Shown here piece after piece: positions 6,646 to 10,299 of a DNA stretch of 10,299 bases. Position 1 is the first letter of the stretch. Each line of letters starts with the position of its first letter. The stretch comes from RGIG6904 sp024680835 (GTDB taxonomy: Bacteria > Bacillota > Clostridia > Lachnospirales > Lachnospiraceae), in NCBI GenBank assembly GCA_024680835.1, contig JAILBP010000286.1:1-10299 (forward strand). Direction: 5' to 3'. The notes beneath the pieces are model-generated. The model saw nothing but the letters and a program-made list of their open reading frames with translations, did not search any database and had not been told where the DNA came from. A program made the translations under genes and the position numbers.

Positions 6646-6985
6646 GCAATTCAACCTTAAATCCATCCGGATCTGTTATATAGCAGTATTTCCTGCCAAT
6701 CCAATCCGTTCCGATATGCACATCCTCAAATCCAAGTGAAGACACAGTAGATTCAATATTGTCAACTTTCAAAGCAAAATGTCTAAGCCCCAGAGGTTCA
6801 TTTTCAGGTATATCATGGGAAGGATCTACGAACAACTCGAGTTCAATATCATATCCATTTAACAGTACGACGATATCGTAACTTCTCTCTTTTCTGAAGA
6901 TTTCAGCAAACCCGAGATTTTTATAGAAATCCACAGTTTTTTCTGAGCTCACTATAACAGCAATGTGATGCAATCCTTGAATCAT
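6638..6985 (-). CDS. VOC superfamily (glyoxalase/dioxygenase fold) protein
   Basis: A 115-residue single-domain VOC protein, the normal length for this fold, probably acting as a dimer in the cytosol. It shows GLHHIAVIV (4-12), FYKNLGF (20-26), YDIELELF (45-52), GLRHFALKVDNIE (66-78) and the C-terminal ITDPDGFKVELHE (103-115). H7, E50, H69 and E112 fall where the divalent-metal ligands of glyoxalase I-like enzymes are found. The reaction cannot be named: small VOC proteins include lyases, thiol transferases and antibiotic-binding proteins. The sequence most recalls the YaeR-like group. ATG 6985 is preceded by GGTG at six-base spacing. It lies 20 bp after the methyltransferase-fragment stop and overlaps the nuclease stub downstream. 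It appears intact, in a stretch where both neighbours are broken. Confidence 0.85.
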   Translation of the reverse strand: MIQGLHHIAVIVSSEKTVDFYKNLGFAEIFRKERSYDIVVLLNGYDIELELFVDPSHDIPENEPLGLRHFALKVDNIESTVSSLGFEDVHIGTDWIGRKYCYITDPDGFKVELHE

Positions 6986-7015
6986 CTATTTCACCGATAC
7001 CTTTCCTGTGTGCAT

Positions 7016-7300
7016 CTATTTATGTTTTCCACACCAAAACAATACATTCGCATCATAGTCCGCCGGACCGACGATCGGCAGGATCTCTTCCGGGTAATCA
7101 ACTCCATCGATCGTTCTCACCTCAAATCCGGCTTCAGATACAAAACGATCTGCTTTCATGCCAAAGACCCGTTTGTGATCAGACTGACCAAATCGTTGTA
7201 TGCGTTCCTCTTCCGACAAAGGTTCTTCTTCCTCATCCAAAAGATCAATCTTCGGATCCATCGGAAAAGAACAGATGAAAAATCCGTTTGGTCTGAGGAC
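7016..7300 (-). pseudogene. 3' fragment of a class I SAM-dependent methyltransferase gene
   Basis: The reading frame encodes VLRPNGFFICSFPM, then an acidic stretch ending LSEEERIQRFGQSDHKRVFG, then FVSEAGFEVRTID and a closing YDANVLFWCGKHK. This matches the second half of methyltransferases that read RVLKPGG...P...FGQ.DH.R.YG...RL...GF. The SAM-binding N-terminal half, with its GxGxG motif, is absent. The fragment is in frame with a transposase fragment upstream, so a 182-residue chimera can be translated from TTG 7564, but there is no reason to think it works as a methyltransferase. The 5' half is not seen anywhere else in the window. Confidence 0.7.
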
Positions 7301-7333
7301 GCGACATTTAATGGGGTCTGACCCCAATGTCGC
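7301..7333. repeat. REP-like 33-bp palindrome at a gene-fusion junction
   Basis: Outer arms GCGACATT (7301-7308) and AATGTCGC (7326-7333) enclose GGGGTC-T-GACCCC (7313-7325), with four unpaired bases (TAAT, 7309-7312) on one side. The GGGGTC/GACCCC core is one I associate with REP-type palindromes mobilised by IS200-like Y1 transposases. That association is from memory and no such transposase is in the window. It lies exactly between the transposase and methyltransferase fragments and is read through in frame. Confidence 0.75.
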
Positions 7334-7597
7334 TTTTTGAATATTTCCCTTGCTGAAATATCCCCTGTCCAGTATGAAACCTATATTCCTATATCCGTAT
7401 CCTATCGCCTTTCCCAGCATGAATTCAAACTGCGAGATACCTGCTATACTTCCAAGATATGTCTCATAAAAAAGAGGCTTTGCATTCTTTGTATCATAAG
7501 CAATAGCGTAATTGAAAAAGAGCGTTCCCTTCATAAATCTGCCACTCTTGCTTAAGTATAGCAAGAAAGGTTCAACTTGTCGAAGTTTTTCACTGAA
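7334..7597 (-). pseudogene. DDE transposase fragment (IS4/IS1634-like)
   Basis: The frame encodes FNYAIAYDTKNAKPLFYETY, then LGSIAGISQFEFMLGKAIGY, then GYRNIGFILDRGYFSKGNI. This is the central catalytic block of a DDE transposase, with the second catalytic aspartate expected in ILDRGYFS. Full-length members run to several hundred residues; both ends are missing. The frame is open from just below a TAG at 7598-7600, with no real start; TTG 7564 is only the first usable codon. It adjoins the truncated end of dprA on one side and the palindrome on the other. I see no terminal inverted repeats or target duplications. Confidence 0.75.
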
Positions 7598-7637
7598 CTA
7601 TTGTAAACATGATGGAGTATTGATCAAAATATCTACA

Positions 7638-8444
7638 TCATAAATATTCGACAGTCTTACCATATAGTCTGCAGTAAGCAGAGGTGGTTTCCGTCCCGCT
7701 GTGTCGTCCCGCATCGATGACATATACTACATCTGATAATGCCGCGATCAGACGGTTCCTTTTAGGAAACATATAAGACCTCGGGAGCGTCGAAGGCGGA
7801 TATTCCGATAAAACACATCCATGATCCGCAATCTCTTTGTATAGTTTCTCGTGTTCCATCGGATAACAGATATCAGGACCGCTTCCGAGAACCGCTATCG
7901 TATAACCGCCGGTTTTGATCGCTGCAGTATGAGCATAGGAATCAATTCCCTTTGCCATTCCACTGATAATAGCCGATCCGCTTTGAATTTCTTTTTCGGT
8001 TATTGAGATTGCAGTATTTTTACCTTCAGTGCTGCATCGCCTTGCGCCTATAACGCCAGCACTGCGAGAGTAATCATTTATCTGAAGTATGCCCCGTGTG
8101 TATAGTACCACAGGCATATCAGGTATACCTTTGAAACGATTTGGATACTCCAAACTGACCTTTACTACAACATTAATGCTTTTTTGCTGACAAGTTTTTA
8201 GTATTGCCTTCGTGTCATCCGTGACACCCTGTGAATCTCGGTATTCTGCAAATACTTCCAGTCTCTTTGTTCCGATTCGATACGCCTTATCAATCAGTTT
8301 TTCTCTGCATATCATCTCATCCAAAGGAAGTGTAAAGCATCCTTCTATTCCTTCGCACAGTTTTATCAGCCTGTTCTGGCAGATCACACCTATCCCCGGT
8401 ATTCTTGACAATCTCACAAAACGTTCTATTTTATCGATATCCAT
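7638..8444 (-). CDS. dprA: DprA/Smf DNA-processing protein, C-terminally truncated
   Basis: DprA binds incoming single-stranded DNA and loads RecA during transformation. Seen here: a helix-hairpin-helix-like N-terminus (LSRIPGIGVICQNRLIKL, 12-29), YPNRFKGIPDMPVVLYTRG (100-118), and the Rossmann-like core with GARRCS (133-138), SGMAKGIDSYAH (161-172), VLGSGPDICYP (185-195), LSEYPPSTLPRSYMFPKRNR (212-231) and LIAALSD. After SGTETTSAYCRLYGKTV the frame ends with EYL and TGA. The expected following strand (FAVPG-type) and any C-terminal winged helix are missing, leaving 268 residues against the usual 290-370. The end coincides with the transposase-scar zone. The usual SGSLITA-type motif is altered to SGTETTSA, another hint of decay. 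ATG 8444 has AGGA seven bases upstream, and the gene follows comM by 14 bp. The identity is firm; activity is doubtful. Confidence 0.9.
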   Translation of the reverse strand: MDIDKIERFVRLSRIPGIGVICQNRLIKLCEGIEGCFTLPLDEMICREKLIDKAYRIGTKRLEVFAEYRDSQGVTDDTKAILKTCQQKSINVVVKVSLEYPNRFKGIPDMPVVLYTRGILQINDYSRSAGVIGARRCSTEGKNTAISITEKEIQSGSAIISGMAKGIDSYAHTAAIKTGGYTIAVLGSGPDICYPMEHEKLYKEIADHGCVLSEYPPSTLPRSYMFPKRNRLIAALSDVVYVIDAGRHSGTETTSAYCRLYGKTVEYL

Positions 8445-8458
8445 AATACCATCCTAAC

Positions 8459-10042
8459 TCATTTTATCGCATACATACGGCTGCTGGACACATCCAGATC
8501 CCTGCAGGTAAGTACTCTTATAATATCTTCCCGTCGGATACTCTCTGCACCCTCCAGATCAGCGGATGTCCTTGCAAGACGCAGAAGCTTATGGATCACT
8601 CTAGCGCTGTAACCATAATCCTCGCTTGCTTTCTTCAGCATACGAGTGCATTCATCATTCAACCTGCAATATTTTTGTATCATAGTGGTTGTCATCTGTG
8701 CATTACAGCTGACTGATTCAACATATTTAAACCGCTCCTGCTGTATTTTCCGGGCTCTTTCAACGCGTTTGCGAAGCTCTGCGGATGTGTAGCACCCTTT
8801 TTCCTCTCCCAGTTCAAAATAATCAACATGTGCAACACTTTTCTGAATATCGATTCGCTCCAAAATCGGTCCGGATATCTTGCCACGATAATGTATGATC
8901 TCATAATCCGTACATCTGCAACGCTTTGACGGATAGTATCCGCACGGACACGGATTCATTGCCGCCACAAACATAAAATTTGCCGGATATGTGTTCGTAC
9001 CATTTACTCTTGAGATCGTGACTTTCTTGTCTTCCATAGGTTGCCTTAATGCATCCAATGTACTGCGCGAAAACTCTGCCAGCTCATCCAAAAACAGAAC
9101 GCCGTTATGTGCAAGCGATACTTCGCCGGGTTGAGCGTAACTGCCGCCTCCTATCAATGCGTTCAAGGAAACATTGTGATGTGGAGCCCGAAATGGTCTC
9201 TGTGACAGCAAACCGCTCCCCGCCTCAAGCAGACCGGAGATACTGTGGATCTTCGTCACTTCTAAAGACTCTTTTTCGGTCATTTGAGGTAAGATCGTCG
9301 GTATCCTCTGTGCTATCATTGTCTTGCCGCAACCCGGTTCACCGAGCATCAGAATATTGTGACCACCTGCTGCACCAAGTACAATAGCCTCTATCAATTC
9401 ATCCTGTCCCTTCACATCCGAGAAATCCAAAGATTCTGAATAAACCTCTGCGTTTGTACTCGCATCAGACGCAAAAACATGTGTCCCATTCTCTACGATA
9501 TCATCAGCATCCAATTGTTCCGGTTTTAGAGTCCCTTCGAGTAATTTGACAGTTTCACGCAGATTTTTTACAGGACACACATCGATACCGGATACCGAAG
9601 AAGCTTCCTGCCTGTTCTCATAAGGGACAACTACTGACTTCACACCACATTTTCTGGCCTCTGTCACCATAGATAAAACCCCGTTACACGGCCGGATACG
9701 TCCATCTAGCGATAGCTCTCCTATAAAAGCATATTCTTCAAGATTCTTGGGAGAAATCTGGTCTGTCTGAAATAAAAGCGCTATTATCATTCCCAAATCG
9801 AAATGTGAGCCACGTTTCTTTTTATCTCCCGGCGCAAGGCTGATTATCACCTTGTCCTTTGGAATGTCATAGTTACAGGATTCGATAGATGCCTGTATCC
9901 GTTCGCCCGCTTCCTTGATTGCCTGATCCGGTAGTCCAATTATAGACATCATCTGCTGCTGCCCCTTTAGGACTGTCGCCTCTATCTCGACCATAAAACC
10001 GTCTACACCTGTTGTTGCCATACTCTTTACTGTTATTGCCAA
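8459..10042 (-). CDS. comM: YifB/ComM-family Mg-chelatase-like AAA+ ATPase
   Basis: In Gram-negative species ComM is a hexameric helicase promoting branch migration during natural transformation; the clostridial role is inferred. The 527 residues include the N-terminal ChlI-like domain (IIGLPDQAIKEAGERIQASI, 34-53; ISLAPGDKKKRGSHFDLGMI, 67-86; FIGELSLDGRIRP, 106-118). The AAA+ domain shows Walker A GEPGCGKT (234-241), APHHNVS (286-292), GEVSLAHNGVLFLDELAEF (306-324), four cysteines in NPCPCGYYPSKRCRC (363-377) and GPILERIDI (391-399). The C-terminal domain is at about 415-520. The length fits the family (about 500-510). TTG 10042 is the probable start: it has GGAGGG nine bases upstream and aligns with the family's N-terminus; ATG 10021 would cut the first strand. 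It appears intact, with dprA directly downstream. Confidence 0.95.
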   Translation of the reverse strand: MAITVKSMATTGVDGFMVEIEATVLKGQQQMMSIIGLPDQAIKEAGERIQASIESCNYDIPKDKVIISLAPGDKKKRGSHFDLGMIIALLFQTDQISPKNLEEYAFIGELSLDGRIRPCNGVLSMVTEARKCGVKSVVVPYENRQEASSVSGIDVCPVKNLRETVKLLEGTLKPEQLDADDIVENGTHVFASDASTNAEVYSESLDFSDVKGQDELIEAIVLGAAGGHNILMLGEPGCGKTMIAQRIPTILPQMTEKESLEVTKIHSISGLLEAGSGLLSQRPFRAPHHNVSLNALIGGGSYAQPGEVSLAHNGVLFLDELAEFSRSTLDALRQPMEDKKVTISRVNGTNTYPANFMFVAAMNPCPCGYYPSKRCRCTDYEIIHYRGKISGPILERIDIQKSVAHVDYFELGEEKGCYTSAELRKRVERARKIQQERFKYVESVSCNAQMTTTMIQKYCRLNDECTRMLKKASEDYGYSARVIHKLLRLARTSADLEGAESIRREDIIRVLTCRDLDVSSSRMYAIK

Positions 10043-10058
10043 AAATCTTTGCCCTCCA

Positions 10059-10088
10059 CAACATATTCAATATACAATATATTCAATA
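10059..10088 (-). repeat. Tandem 14-bp repeat in the comM leader
   Basis: On the coding strand, TATTGAATATATTG (10075-10088) is followed after two bases by TATTGAATATGTTG (10059-10072). The two are 13 of 14 identical with a 16-bp period, ending just before the comM ribosome binding site. The 129 bp between the terminator stem-stop and comM otherwise hold AT-rich sequence; I could not settle on one promoter, though TTGCGA near 10104-10109 is a possible -35. Confidence 0.45.
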
Positions 10089-10158
10089 GTCTAATACTTG
10101 ATATCGCAAGCTTGTTTCATGTTCTTGTGCCAATATTCAGATATATGAATTTACGTCG

Positions 10159-10185
10159 AAAAAATATAGGCTCACCATGGGAGCC
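10159..10185 (-). terminator. Intrinsic terminator of the gene upstream of comM
   Basis: On the coding strand, GGCTC (10181-10185), a seven-base CCATGGT loop and GAGCC (10169-10173) form the stem, followed by TATA and six T (10159-10164). The upstream gene's TGA (10172-10174) lies inside the hairpin. It isolates the comM-dprA unit. Confidence 0.65.
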
Positions 10186-10299
10186 ACTTCTCGTCCTCTC
10201 GCATATCCTTTTGTATCAGCATTTCCTGCTCACGATGCGATATCTTTCCTTCAACAAACATCCTATACTGCTCTCTGTTATTGTGATGAAACGCATTCA
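10172..10299 (-). CDS. 3' end of an unrecognised protein-coding gene
   Basis: A frame open at the window edge encodes 41 residues ending QKDMREDEKWLPW, then TGA. The visible part is hydrophilic and probably helical (REQYRMFVEGKISHREQEML), rich in E, R, K and Q. I do not recognise the family. Two points suggest a real gene: the stop falls inside a well-formed intrinsic terminator, and the strand matches all others. The upstream part is outside the window, so length and function are unknown. Charged composition is compatible with a nucleic-acid-binding or coiled-coil protein, but this is only a description. Confidence 0.5.
   Translation of the reverse strand, partial: NAFHHNNREQYRMFVEGKISHREQEMLIQKDMREDEKWLPW

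Noticed and set aside
7016..7564. A single 182-residue functional protein
   Set aside because: Its two halves belong to unrelated families, each incomplete, and the join is an inserted palindrome.

Overview
All genes in this window lie on the minus strand, so the biological reading order runs from 10299 down to 1. The gene content suggests a gut- or rumen-type Clostridia, probably Lachnospiraceae. The evidence is a short-form UDP-glucose dehydrogenase with an added XRE domain, an Rpn/PD-(D/E)XK remnant of the kind common in that family, an AAA+DUF234 ATPase, a VanZ-family protein and strong AGGAGG ribosome binding sites. This is inference from protein character; no rRNA or marker gene is present.

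Region 1 (10299-7638): the 3' end of an unrecognised gene with its intrinsic terminator, then comM/yifB and dprA, 14 bp apart as a competence/recombination operon. dprA stops about one beta-strand before the end of its Rossmann core.

Region 2 (7600-6424): a scar zone. A DDE transposase fragment is joined in frame, through a 33-bp REP-like palindrome, to the 3' part of a SAM methyltransferase gene. An intact VOC/glyoxalase-fold gene follows, overlapped by the 5' stub of an Rpn-type nuclease gene.

Region 3 (6423-4800): an AT-rich block with one gene, an AAA+DUF234 ATPase. Its own promoter is followed by a leader with three copies of a 15-16 bp motif arranged so that two mutually exclusive hairpins can form.

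Region 4 (4738-1): surface polysaccharide genes. These are a probable polysaccharide-deacetylase lipoprotein with a C-terminal beta-sandwich-like module, a small ORF resembling a regulator tail, a VanZ-family membrane protein, and then ugd and a UDP-glucuronate 4-epimerase 11 bp apart behind a good sigma-70 promoter. Together ugd and the epimerase would make UDP-glucuronate and UDP-galacturonate for a capsule or exopolysaccharide.

The strongest leads are these. (a) Ugd is fused to a complete XRE DNA-binding domain, and a GGCAA-N3/4-TTGCC dyad occurs three times, once in the ugd leader and twice upstream of vanZ, as an operator for an autoregulating enzyme might. (b) Two genes are each interrupted by a one-base shortfall in a run of seven A, and in each the zero-frame context is exactly A_AAA_AAA; this is either programmed -1 slippage or a systematic homopolymer error. 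(c) The ATPase leader has the layout of a switch. (d) A REP-like palindrome sits exactly at a gene-fusion junction.
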